The position numbers were made by a program, and so were the translations under genes. From the NCBI RefSeq assembly GCF_014695585.1, contig NZ_JACJON010000084.1:85750-149749 (forward strand): a stretch of 64,000 nucleotides of DNA, written 5' to 3'. The notes beneath the pieces were generated by a model. That model saw nothing but the letters and a program-made list of their open reading frames with translations. It was not told the DNA's origin and did not search any database. Below are positions 40,381-48,933 of this stretch, one piece after another; within the stretch, counting starts at the first letter, position 1; every line of letters starts with the position of its first letter. This DNA is from Microcoleus sp. FACHB-831. Lineage in GTDB: Bacteria; Cyanobacteriota; Cyanobacteriia; Cyanobacteriales; FACHB-T130.

Positions 40381-40409
40381 AAGCGAAGAATCTTTTTGAT
40401 TCTTCGCTT
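40381..40409. terminator. Strong bidirectional terminator
   Basis: AAGCGAAGAATC-TTTTT-GATTCTTCGCTT is a perfect 12-bp stem between converging genes (KGK on plus, glycosyltransferase on minus). It has TTTT on the plus side and can serve both transcripts. Confidence 0.8.
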
Positions 40410-40452
40410 TTCACATACTTATCTGTTAATTACAAATGCGTATTTCCTAAAG

Positions 40453-41409
40453 CTAAAATTTATCTGATTGATGGCAGGTAAAGCCGCGCACTTCTGCCAG
40501 AGTATAAAGCGGTCTGCCTTTAACTTCTTCGTATATGCGCCCGATATACTCGCCCAATATACCAATACTTACGAGTTGAACGGCTCCCAGAAAGAAGATA
40601 GCAACCAAAATAATTGTAAAGTTCGTTAAAGGCGAATGAGGCAGAAAAAGCCGCCAATATAAAACTAAAAGTCCCATCAATATGGCCATAGCAGCGGCAA
40701 ATAAGCCAACGTATGTTGACAGCCGCAAGGGAACTTTTGAAAAAGACACTAGAGCATTGACGGCTAAAGCCAGAGATTTACTAAAGGTGTAGCCTACCTC
40801 ACCGGCAAAGCGGGGGTCGCGCTCAAAGCGAATTGATGTTTGTCGGAAGCCAACCCAGGAACGCAGCCCGCGAATGTAGCGATTGCGCTCTGGCATAGAA
40901 TTAAGTATATTTACGACTTGTCTATCTATCAGGCAAAAATCGCCAGTATCGGTGGGAATGTCCACATCAGCGAGTCTGTTGAGGAGGCGATAAAACACAT
41001 AAGCGGTGACTCGTTTGCCCCACCGTTCTTTGTGGCGTAAGGTGCGCTGGGCATAAACGACTTGATAGCCCTGTTGCCACTTTTCCACCATTTGGGGGAT
41101 TAGTTCGGGGGGGTCTTGTAAGTCTGCATCCAAGATAACTATGCACTCGCCCCTAGCAAAATTTAAACCAGCAGTGACGGCAATTTGATGACCAAAGTTA
41201 CGAGCTAGACCGAGGTAGCAAAAACGGGGATCTTTGTCATGGAAATCGCGCAGTAATTGTAGGGAGCGATCGCGGCTGCCATCATTAATTAATATCAATT
41301 CTGCTGGCTCTTCTAGCTTATCCATTACAATCTGCATCCGGCGATAAAGTTCCGGAAGGCTTTTTTCCTCGTTGTAGACGGGAACTATAAACGAATACTT
41401 CGGGTTCAT
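40453..41409 (-). CDS. Family 2 glycosyltransferase with two C-terminal membrane segments
   Basis: 318 aa, ATG. The N-terminal GT-A domain (about 5-225) has [29 protein letters not shown], the metal-binding [12 protein letters not shown] (about 94-105), [16 protein letters not shown] and [11 protein letters not shown]. Two membrane helices (about 228-255 and 262-288) and a short cytoplasmic tail follow. This is the architecture of polyprenyl-phosphate sugar transferases (DPM1/GtrB type), which load a sugar from a nucleotide donor onto undecaprenyl phosphate for use in the envelope. The acceptor and sugar are not determined by sequence. It lies alone, with GGGAATTGGGA-type repeats upstream. 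Confidence 0.9.
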   Translation of the reverse strand: MNPKYSFIVPVYNEEKSLPELYRRMQIVMDKLEEPAELILINDGSRDRSLQLLRDFHDKDPRFCYLGLARNFGHQIAVTAGLNFARGECIVILDADLQDPPELIPQMVEKWQQGYQVVYAQRTLRHKERWGKRVTAYVFYRLLNRLADVDIPTDTGDFCLIDRQVVNILNSMPERNRYIRGLRSWVGFRQTSIRFERDPRFAGEVGYTFSKSLALAVNALVSFSKVPLRLSTYVGLFAAAMAILMGLLVLYWRLFLPHSPLTNFTIILVAIFFLGAVQLVSIGILGEYIGRIYEEVKGRPLYTLAEVRGFTCHQSDKF

Positions 41410-41521
41410 AACTAATAAAAAGTTGGGATTAGGGAATTGGGAATTGGGAAAAGTTAGGAGTTAAGAAATTTTACTCATAACTCATAACTCAACCATGCCC
41501 CATGTCCCATACCCTAGATAA

Positions 41522-42829
41522 TTACCTGCCTAGTTTATTCGGAATCCCATCGCAACCACCGGGAACTGTACTTCTTGTTTGCTCGCCACCCCACGCACAG
41601 CAGTATTGGCGCTGCTCTTCCGATAGCCTTTGAACGTCGGTAAAATCGGCGTTTTCTATTACTGCACCCGTGAAAGCTCCAGTACGGTAATCGGGCACTT
41701 CAGTGCGGCTCCGAGGGCTAGCAGTTTCAGGGGGGCCATAGAATAACCGCGTTCCTTTGAGATCGGCACCAGCAAGATTAGCTTCGTACAAGATAGTACG
41801 CGATAAGTTAGCTTTCACCAAATCGCAGCTACTGAGATTGGCCTTGACAAGATTGGCTTCGCTCAAGTCTGTCCAGCGCAGGTCAGTCCCCGCTAGGTAT
41901 CCTCCAGCCAACATCACTCCTAAATCAATGACGCGGACGCCATAAGCACGGTCTTCTTCGTAACCCCCATCGCCATCGAGCATGGGACGACCCAAACGGC
42001 GATCGCGCTTTAGTGGTGTGAGCAATCTAGATTGGGACAAAAACCGCAGAACTTTGGCTTTACCAGCTGCATCGACACTACCAAGAAGCGCTGCGGTGCG
42101 ACCTTCTGCAAACGCCTGCTCTTGGGGCCAGTCTTCTAAAAAGCCTTTTTCATCTAACGCTAGATCTGAGACGCCTTGGAAATAGGCATCAATTGTTTGC
42201 TGCTGGGTGATAACGTTTTGCTGAGTCGTTAAGCGGTTTTGCTCAATGGTCAGATCTCTAGAAATCACGTACTGTTGCCAAGCAATGTAGACGGCTAGGA
42301 CAGCGATGAAGATTTGACCCAAGGCTCCAAACCATTCCGCTAGCGATCCAAAGGCATCCCATTGGATTTGCCGACCCCAAGTGAAGAGGTTTTTGTAGAA
42401 ACCGAGGAACTTTAGCAAGCCTAAGAGCGCTACGATCGTCGCCAGAGTTGCTACAATCAGCGATCGCTGCTTTGGCGTCAGCACCTCCATCAACTCTCTT
42501 CGCAAGGGTTGCAAAACAATGGGTAGCGATACTAGCAAGGCGACAATCGCTCCCGACATTCCCACCCACAAGTTATTAAAGAGCAACCCTACACCCATAA
42601 CAGCGATCGCAATAACAGCGATCGTTGATACTGGCGGTTTACTGCGAAACACAGCGGGAGAACTAGGCGATCGAGATAAATTCGCTAGGTGTTGCTGCTC
42701 GATGCTTGTTCCCCCGGTCGTTAAACGTTGATTTTGTCTGATATTCTCATTAGCAGCATTCTTGCCATTGGCACTTTCCGGGGTTTCTGTTGATGAACTG
42801 GACTTAGGAGGATCGGGCGGATTGGTCAT
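41522..42829 (-). CDS. Membrane protein with a short pentapeptide-repeat domain
   Basis: 435 aa from the ATG at 42829; the longer frame would start at a TTG. The first ~65 residues are polar. Two membrane segments follow at about 70-105 (AVIAIAVMGVGLLF and VGMSGAIVALLVSLPIVL), then two more at about 120-140 and 170-190. After a Gln-rich helical stretch and a soluble region comes a pentapeptide block (about 320-370, LRWTDLSEANLVKANLSSCD). A C-terminal part has two pairs or singles of Cys (QYCCAWGG, GGCDG). This layout (four TM plus pentapeptides) is known among cyanobacteria without a function. It is on the same strand as the injection-system genes upstream and might be the end of that region, but a hairpin and a 300-base gap separate it. 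Confidence 0.82.
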   Translation of the reverse strand: MTNPPDPPKSSSSTETPESANGKNAANENIRQNQRLTTGGTSIEQQHLANLSRSPSSPAVFRSKPPVSTIAVIAIAVMGVGLLFNNLWVGMSGAIVALLVSLPIVLQPLRRELMEVLTPKQRSLIVATLATIVALLGLLKFLGFYKNLFTWGRQIQWDAFGSLAEWFGALGQIFIAVLAVYIAWQQYVISRDLTIEQNRLTTQQNVITQQQTIDAYFQGVSDLALDEKGFLEDWPQEQAFAEGRTAALLGSVDAAGKAKVLRFLSQSRLLTPLKRDRRLGRPMLDGDGGYEEDRAYGVRVIDLGVMLAGGYLAGTDLRWTDLSEANLVKANLSSCDLVKANLSRTILYEANLAGADLKGTRLFYGPPETASPRSRTEVPDYRTGAFTGAVIENADFTDVQRLSEEQRQYCCAWGGEQTRSTVPGGCDGIPNKLGR

Positions 42830-43096
42830 GGTTAATACCAATTCTTGGTTCGACTGCTACAACTTGCTTAAGTGTATAGTTAGGTTCTGAATGCAATAGA
42901 TATAGAGCGGCTGATAGATCTCTATCAGAAATTGCAATTACCTTAAAAATTTTAAACCCAAGTCGGGCGTTGCTTCATCCACCCCACAGACTTGGTACAG
43001 CTTCAGCTATGTTGCGATGCATTTGTGCAGAAAATCTGCCAATGATGAAAGCATTTGTAATTTGTTTAACAATGAAACAACCCGTTAACAAGTAGT

Positions 43097-43121
43097 AAGG
43101 ATGAAGTATTACTCCATCCTT
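43097..43121 (-). terminator. Hairpin after the MinD/ParA gene
   Basis: AAGGATGGAGT-AAT-ACTTCATCCTT on the minus strand: an 11-bp stem with one G-T pair, just after the stop. No T-run follows, so termination strength is uncertain. Confidence 0.5.
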
Positions 43122-43126
43122 GATAA

Positions 43127-43882
43127 TTAGCCTTTGATACTTTTGGCGATCGCGCGTATCTCTTTACTAATAGGATGATCGGGAAACCGCAAGCTAAAAA
43201 GATCGCTAGAAGCTAGCTGAACCATCTCTTCGCTCAAAGGAAAAACGCCAGCAACGGGAGCTTTATAAATTTTTGCTATTTCCTGCCGCACAGAGTCGAA
43301 ATCATAAGATGGCAGCACTTTATTGACTACCAATAACATTTTAGGAACCCCTAACTTGCGAGCCACCTCTACAGTTACAGCAGTACCTTGGAAGTCTTGG
43401 CGATCTGGCCGCAGGATAATCACCAGAACATCAGAAATTGTTATAGAAAGTAAAGTCTCTTCATTGATGCCAGGATGCGTGTCAATAAACAAATAGTCTA
43501 GTCCCAAACGCTTTATCAGTTCACCAAACCCATTGTTGAGCATATTTACGTCATAACCCTCGCGCAAAATCTTGGCAATTTCGCCAGCCTTAATACTTGA
43601 AGGGATAAGATAAATGCTACCTTTTTTAGCCTTCACCTCTGATGGAGTAACGTCATATGCAGTTTCTTCAATCGGGCAGCGACCCCAGAGATAATCATTC
43701 AGGGCGCGGTGCATTTTGCTTTCATCCATACCAAAAAGGACGTGGATGCCTGGTGATTGAATATCCGTGTCTACGATACCAACTCGCTGCCCCAAAGCAG
43801 CCATAGCAGCAGCTACGTTAGCAGTTGTATTTGATTTGCCTGTTCCCCCCCGAAACGAGTGAACCGAGATAATTTTGGACAT
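43127..43882 (-). CDS. MinD/ParA-family ATPase next to the injection-system cluster
   Basis: 251 aa, ATG with AAAGG upstream. A deviant-Walker ATPase: P-loop FRGGTGKSNTTANVAAAMA (about 10-28), switch IVDTDIQSPGIHVLF, and FIDTHPGINEETL (about 133-145). In ParA/MinD proteins the loop usually reads KGGxGK, with a signature Lys contacting the partner subunit's ATP; here that position is Arg. The C-terminus lacks an obvious amphipathic helix. It is the last gene of the minus-strand run that starts with the baseplate genes and lies 105 bases after the TPR gene. Such ATPases position large complexes in cells; a role in placing the injection system is an inference from location. Confidence 0.87.
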   Translation of the reverse strand: MSKIISVHSFRGGTGKSNTTANVAAAMAALGQRVGIVDTDIQSPGIHVLFGMDESKMHRALNDYLWGRCPIEETAYDVTPSEVKAKKGSIYLIPSSIKAGEIAKILREGYDVNMLNNGFGELIKRLGLDYLFIDTHPGINEETLLSITISDVLVIILRPDRQDFQGTAVTVEVARKLGVPKMLLVVNKVLPSYDFDSVRQEIAKIYKAPVAGVFPLSEEMVQLASSDLFSLRFPDHPISKEIRAIAKSIKG

Positions 43883-43987
43883 GGTTTACCTTTGGGTTTT
43901 AAAGAACTACATTGGTTGTTCGTTGCTCAACGGTTCATTGCTGATTGTCGCTTGCCATAAACCCGCAAACCATGAACCATCTAAAAA

Positions 43988-45775
43988 TTATTTTGGCTTG
44001 GGGTTAGACGCTGGCGTGCGTTCTTGCAACTTTCGCTGGACAATTTTTATGTTTTCTTGGGCTTGAGCTTGCGTTGGGGCGATTTTCAACGCTTCTTCAA
44101 AGGCAGCAAGCGCTTGTTCATACCTTTGCAAGTTTTTGAGTGCTATCCCGCGACCAGTCCAGAAATTAGCATCTTTGGCATTAATGCCAATAGCGCGGTC
44201 GTAAGAAGCGATCGCTTCTTCATACCTTTCTAAAGCTAGCAGCACTATTCCTCGGTTATACCAACCCTGCCCCGAATCAGGGTTAATGCCTATAGCACGG
44301 TCAGTTGAGGCTAGTGCTTCTTTGTACCTCCTCAAATGCCATAAAACTACACTACGGTTAGCCCAAACATCCGCAATTGTACGGGAATCGCCTACTTTGT
44401 CCTCATTCTTGAGTGCTAGGTCGTAAGCGGCAAGCGCTGCTTCATACCGTCCCAACGTTCTAAGTATCCTACCTTGGTTGAACCATCCTTGAGAGTATTC
44501 GCGATTGATGGTGATGGCGCGATCGCTTGATGCTAATGCTTCCTCGTACCTCCCCATCCTCCACAGCGTCACGCTGCGGTTATTCCAAGCTTCTGCATAG
44601 TCGGGTTTAATAGCGATCGCGCGGTTAACAGATGCTAGTGCTTCTTCTAATTTTCCCTGTCCTGTTAGCGAATTGCCGCGCTGATCCCAGGCAAAAGCTG
44701 GGCCAAATTCGCCCCATTTACCGTCTCCTTGAATTGCACTTTCACACGCAGCAAGTGCTTCTGGAAATTTTCCTAATTTGTTTAGCGTGGCGCATCGATT
44801 AACTAAAGCCAGAGCATACTTTTCATTTATTTTTAAAGCAAATTCATGGGCTGTTAGTGCTTCCGCGTGCTTGCCCAACTGTCCTAGAGCCATACCTTGA
44901 TAAGTCCAGGTTGCAGCATCTTTAGGATCGATTGCAACTGCATTGTTATAAGAAGCAACTGCTTCTTCTAACCTTCCCAACCTACTTAAAGCTAACCCTC
45001 TGTTATACCAAGCAATAGCAGGGCTGCTATTACCCCAATTCCCATCACCTGCAAGGGCAAGATCGCAAGCGGCAATTACTTCTTCGTATCGAGCTAATTG
45101 TGATAAAGTGGCGCATCGAGCAGCTAGCACTAAAGAATATTTGGGATTAATAGCTAAGGCGCTGTCATAAGAGGCGATCGCTTCTTGCGGTTTTCCCAAT
45201 TTGCTTAGCGCCAACCCTCGATTATACAAAGCAAAAGCAGGGCTGATAGTACCCCAATTACCATCGCCAGCAATAGCGCGATCGCAAGCAGCGATCGCTT
45301 GTTCGTATCTGCCTAATTCATAAAGTGCGCTGCATCCATAAGCCAAAGCCAGAGAATATTCTGGTTGAATTTTGATCGCGCGTTCCGCTGAGGCTAAAGC
45401 TTCCGCATACTTGGTTAACTTCAGCATCACGTCACTGCGCTTTATCCAAGTTACAGCGTCTTTAGGATTAGTATCGAGAGCGCGATCGCACGCCGCCAGC
45501 GCTTCTGCATATTTTTGTTCGCCATTCAATGAGTCGCATAACCCAATCCAGTATTCAAATAAATTTTCTTCCTGCTGCGGCGTATCCTGAGCTAGCAAGC
45601 TATTTTTTACTGGCGCTGCATAATTTCTAAAGTCGCTAGTTATGCTTGCTGCTGCAACCGGAGCTAAACTTAAAAAATTTAAAGACAAAATAAAGAAAAA
45701 GAGCAACCTTTTGCCCTCGTTCCCATGCTCTAACTGGGAATGCTTTTGCCTCTTTTCTACCTTTTGCCTTTTCAC
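43988..45775 (-). CDS. Secreted or membrane-associated TPR protein
   Basis: 595 aa from a GTG. A signal peptide lies unusually late (about 23-43, LLFFFILSLNFLSLAPVAAA) after a charged, Lys/Gln-rich leader. Part of this leader is encoded by a dispersed palindromic repeat (45719-45743), so the true start may be further in. From about 70 to 585 the protein is a stack of about 14 tetratricopeptide repeats (for example AWNNRSVTLWRMGRYEEALA and SYDRAIGINAKDANFWTGRG), which bind protein partners. Repeats are very alike, suggesting recent duplication. It sits between the Ig/proline-rich membrane protein and the ParA gene on the same strand, and is possibly an assembly or docking factor for the cluster. 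The function is unproven. Confidence 0.83.
   Translation of the reverse strand: MKRQKVEKRQKHSQLEHGNEGKRLLFFFILSLNFLSLAPVAAASITSDFRNYAAPVKNSLLAQDTPQQEENLFEYWIGLCDSLNGEQKYAEALAACDRALDTNPKDAVTWIKRSDVMLKLTKYAEALASAERAIKIQPEYSLALAYGCSALYELGRYEQAIAACDRAIAGDGNWGTISPAFALYNRGLALSKLGKPQEAIASYDSALAINPKYSLVLAARCATLSQLARYEEVIAACDLALAGDGNWGNSSPAIAWYNRGLALSRLGRLEEAVASYNNAVAIDPKDAATWTYQGMALGQLGKHAEALTAHEFALKINEKYALALVNRCATLNKLGKFPEALAACESAIQGDGKWGEFGPAFAWDQRGNSLTGQGKLEEALASVNRAIAIKPDYAEAWNNRSVTLWRMGRYEEALASSDRAITINREYSQGWFNQGRILRTLGRYEAALAAYDLALKNEDKVGDSRTIADVWANRSVVLWHLRRYKEALASTDRAIGINPDSGQGWYNRGIVLLALERYEEAIASYDRAIGINAKDANFWTGRGIALKNLQRYEQALAAFEEALKIAPTQAQAQENIKIVQRKLQERTPASNPKPK
45719..45743. repeat. Dispersed GTTCCCATGCTCTAACTGGG-type repeat
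   Basis: A 6-bp stem TTCCCA/TGGGAA with a 9-base loop, related to the palindrome at 25987-26008. It lies inside the apparent N-terminal leader codons of the TPR gene. Confidence 0.6.
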
Positions 45776-45790
45776 TTTTGCCTTTTTTAC

Positions 45791-48700
45791 TCAATCGAAT
45801 TGTGGTGGTATTTCCGCAGGTGAAAGTACACCTGGATCGGTTGGCGGCTGTGAACTAGCGTCGCCTGGTGATGGTGCAGCTGTTGGAAATGGTGCTTGCG
45901 CCCCCGTAGGGACAGGTGATGGAGTCGCAGTAGCAGTTGGCGATGGTGTACCTGGTGCGCCACTAGCAGTTGGTGATGGTGTACCTGGTGCGCCTGGTGC
46001 AACGCTTCCTGGTGGAGCAGGGGGTAGCGTAGGTACTACGGGTATAACCGGGCTGGTTGCGGCTCTCGGTTTTGGGGGCGGCGTAGGTACGACGGGTATA
46101 ACCGGGCTGGTTGCGGCTCTCGGGTTTGAGGGCTTTGCTGGTGGACGCGGACGCCCTGGACGACGAGTATTTGGGCGGGGGGCTGCCCCTGGTTTACTTG
46201 GGGATGCTGCTGGTGGACTTGGGCGTAAAACGGGGGGGACAGTTGGTGGCGGTGGCGGTGGTGGGGGTTCAAAGATATCAATACTAACTGACCTATTTAT
46301 CTCCTCGCCAGCACCAGTTACTTTAAGTGTAAGAGTTGTTTGTGCAGGTTGTTGACTTAGGGGATAGGGTATGTTTCCTTGTAAAGGAACTGTTCCTGGA
46401 ACAGGAAGAAGTTCAACTTTAGCATCTTTGCCCCCTTCAACTTTCCAAGATAATTTCAGAGGGATAAAGGGTTTATTTTTATTAATTTGAAAAAGATACT
46501 TTGGCAAAGCATCTTTTTCATTTATTTTAAAATAGATAATTTTTGGCTGTATTTTTTTGGGATTAATTTTAATAGTATCGGTTTTAACTGAGGTTGCGGC
46601 TTCCGTTTCTCCTTTTTTTGGGATGACGGTCATTTCAAAAATATAGTCACCTGGTTGCCGAGCATTGGTGGGTACGTTGGTGCAGGTTAGTTCTTCTTTA
46701 AGTTGGCAAAATTTAGCAAGTGACGAGGGGACGCCTTCGCTAAAAGTGTATGGTATCAACGGGCTAGTGACTGCCCCTTCAGGCGATCGCCCAATAATTC
46801 TTACTTCTTTGAGTTGGGCTGGGTGGAGGATCTTCCAATTAAGGCTGATACTATTGTCATTCGGGAGTTTGGCTCCAGGGCTGACTAAAGCGTTAGCTTC
46901 TTCGTAGACAGGTTTTGTAGAAGACAATTCAACGATCTTGGGGAGAGGCAGCGGTGATATTTTAATCGAACTCGTTTTAAGAGAGTCTGCCACTAACCTT
47001 GGCTCGTTTTTGCCAAACATCTGTAGTTCAAAAACATATTCACCTGGTTTTCTGGCATCGGTACGCACGTTTTTGCAGATTAACACTTCCCTAAGCGTGC
47101 AAGATTGTTTGAGTTCATCGGGAATACCCCCGCTAAAGTCAAAAACTCTGGGTTGGCTAGAAACTTCTTTATCGCTAGATTGGCTAATAATTTTCACCCC
47201 TTGGACTTGCTTGGGGTTGCGGATTTGCCAATTAAGGCGAATGAACTCTCCGCTTGCTTCTTCGTACAAATTGCTATCAGAAGAAAATTCTAGAATTTTT
47301 GGGGGTACTGGTGGTTTGAGGAGTAGCAGCCAGATTAGGAAAGCGATCGCGCCTATTGCTCCTAAAACAAGCAAAACTAATAACAGAAACTGCCAGGGCG
47401 ATCGCGCCTCCCACAGCAAACTTCCCCGTACTGGCTCAGGCGGTAAAGGTAACTGCTGGAGATCTTCAACGTAAACCTCAAACCCGACCACAGCCCCGCC
47501 CCCATAGAAAGGACGCCGCCACCACCTATCCGGCTCTACCTCAAGAACAGCAGTAACCGTTTCTCCAGGCAATATCTGCAACCGATCCGGTTTCAAGCTA
47601 TAAACAGCAACATCATTATTCTCAGAAACCTCCACCACATGGAGCTGGATGTCGCGCTCGGTATTACCCGCATTTGTAAGCCTCACCTCGTAGCGCCCCG
47701 CCATGCGTTTCACCTTGCCCAAAATGGTGCGTAGTTCCACATTTAGCAAGTAGACAGGCGGAATCTCAAAGTACAGTACATCCAACAACACTAAGGCTGG
47801 ATTGTTCGCAGAGTGCAGGCGGATGGTAGGAACGTAAATTCCAGCAAGCGTATAAGGTGGTGGATTAAAAAATAGCAGGATATTACCTTGCTGACCGGGG
47901 TTGAGGTCTAATCCATCAGATTGCGTCACCAGCCCTGGTACGTCTAACCCTTCCGGGTAACGCACAGTTAACCATTTTGAATCTACATCCGGGCAAGTGA
48001 GGCGAAAACGGTCTACGCGGTCAGAGCGGTTATGAACCTGAACGACAGCTTGCAGCAGTTGTCCGGGTTGAAGAATGGTAGGTGCAAGGGAAGAAGTTAC
48101 TGGCTCGACTGTGAAGGTTGGATCGTTAACACGGATAGCATCTTGAATTGGAGCTAAAACTTGTAGATTTTGAGAATATCGGATGGGAGTGTCTTCGGGG
48201 TAATGCTGCGGAGCGTCAACTACTATGGTGTAGTTGTAAGTCCCAGGTAGAGTTTGGGAAGGTACATTAAACTCAAATACAACCTCGCTGCTCTGTTGCG
48301 ACCCTAAAGCCATACGCTCGTTAGGAGAAGCGCACCACTGACGCAGATTCTGGGATAACTCATCTATATAAATATCAATAAGTGCGCTCTGACTTCCTTT
48401 ATTAGTAACAGTGACGCCGAGTTCAAAACTACCGCCTGCTACTACAGCATGATTTCCAGATGGATTGGGAATAATCGCCAGGGGACTCCCTGGAGCCAAA
48501 GTTTGAGAGATAACCTCTGCTAGTTGGCTACCTTCTCTTCGGGCAAGAATAACGCGATAGCGCGAAGTACCCTCACTTTGCCTTTCCTGCGCGTACCCCA
48601 TTTCTATGAGGTCTTCCAGCATAGGCATTACATCTTCTGGCCCCTGACCTATGCCATCGGCTATTTCTGGTAGGGTACACTCTCCCTGACGTATCATCCA

Positions 48701-48820
48701 CCTAACAAGCGGCTGCTGAGAGGTGGGCAGCAAAGGGATCTGGGCTATACTCAGACCACCTGCTTGTTGTTCCTCGCGTTCGGCTCCAAAAGCACCGTAC
48801 TCGAACCGCTTCTTAGGCAT
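45791..48820 (-). CDS. Winged helix-Ig-like-transmembrane-Ig-like-proline-rich protein
   Basis: 1009 aa, ATG. Residues about 20-95 look like a winged-helix domain (LVRWMIRQGECTLPEIADGI, MLEDLIEMGYAQ). Residues about 100-450 are Ig/CARDB-like beta domains of the COG1470 kind (GSFELGVTVTNKGSQSALID, NPGQQGNILLFF, TAVLEVEPDRWW). One membrane helix lies at about 475-503 (FLLLVLLVLGAIGAIAFLIW). Two more beta domains with a shared core (IVELSSTKPVYEEANA, LNWKI, CTNVPTNARQPGDYIFEM) fill about 510-740 and a third about 760-850. The last ~150 residues are Pro/Ala/Thr-rich. There is no signal peptide, so the winged-helix half is probably cytoplasmic. It follows the WD40 protein, which shares the Ig fold. 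I do not recognise a described family; a membrane-anchor role for the injection system is inferred. Confidence 0.82.
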   Translation of the reverse strand: MPKKRFEYGAFGAEREEQQAGGLSIAQIPLLPTSQQPLVRWMIRQGECTLPEIADGIGQGPEDVMPMLEDLIEMGYAQERQSEGTSRYRVILARREGSQLAEVISQTLAPGSPLAIIPNPSGNHAVVAGGSFELGVTVTNKGSQSALIDIYIDELSQNLRQWCASPNERMALGSQQSSEVVFEFNVPSQTLPGTYNYTIVVDAPQHYPEDTPIRYSQNLQVLAPIQDAIRVNDPTFTVEPVTSSLAPTILQPGQLLQAVVQVHNRSDRVDRFRLTCPDVDSKWLTVRYPEGLDVPGLVTQSDGLDLNPGQQGNILLFFNPPPYTLAGIYVPTIRLHSANNPALVLLDVLYFEIPPVYLLNVELRTILGKVKRMAGRYEVRLTNAGNTERDIQLHVVEVSENNDVAVYSLKPDRLQILPGETVTAVLEVEPDRWWRRPFYGGGAVVGFEVYVEDLQQLPLPPEPVRGSLLWEARSPWQFLLLVLLVLGAIGAIAFLIWLLLLKPPVPPKILEFSSDSNLYEEASGEFIRLNWQIRNPKQVQGVKIISQSSDKEVSSQPRVFDFSGGIPDELKQSCTLREVLICKNVRTDARKPGEYVFELQMFGKNEPRLVADSLKTSSIKISPLPLPKIVELSSTKPVYEEANALVSPGAKLPNDNSISLNWKILHPAQLKEVRIIGRSPEGAVTSPLIPYTFSEGVPSSLAKFCQLKEELTCTNVPTNARQPGDYIFEMTVIPKKGETEAATSVKTDTIKINPKKIQPKIIYFKINEKDALPKYLFQINKNKPFIPLKLSWKVEGGKDAKVELLPVPGTVPLQGNIPYPLSQQPAQTTLTLKVTGAGEEINRSVSIDIFEPPPPPPPPTVPPVLRPSPPAASPSKPGAAPRPNTRRPGRPRPPAKPSNPRAATSPVIPVVPTPPPKPRAATSPVIPVVPTLPPAPPGSVAPGAPGTPSPTASGAPGTPSPTATATPSPVPTGAQAPFPTAAPSPGDASSQPPTDPGVLSPAEIPPQFD
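46028..46130. repeat. Direct DNA repeats in the proline-rich coding part
   Basis: A ~54-bp unit beginning CGTAGGTACTACGGGTATAA recurs (second copy from about 46082 with CGTAGGTACGACGGGTATAA) and encodes RAATSPVIPVVPTPPPKP twice. A smaller repeat (GTTGGTGATGGTGTACCTGG) occurs near 45940-45990. Both point to slippage-driven growth of the tail. Confidence 0.7.
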
Positions 48821-48933
48821 ATTAGTTATTAGTTCTTAAATGTTAGTTATTAGTTATTAGCCATTATTTAGCTGTCAACTTTCTAGAACGAGCGATCGCT
48901 GACAAAGAATCCCTGACAAATGACAAGTCAAAA

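Noticed and set aside
46028..46281. Histidine-rich and glycine-rich ORFs opposite the proline-rich tail
   Set aside because: They are shadows of the low-complexity proline codons in the real gene.
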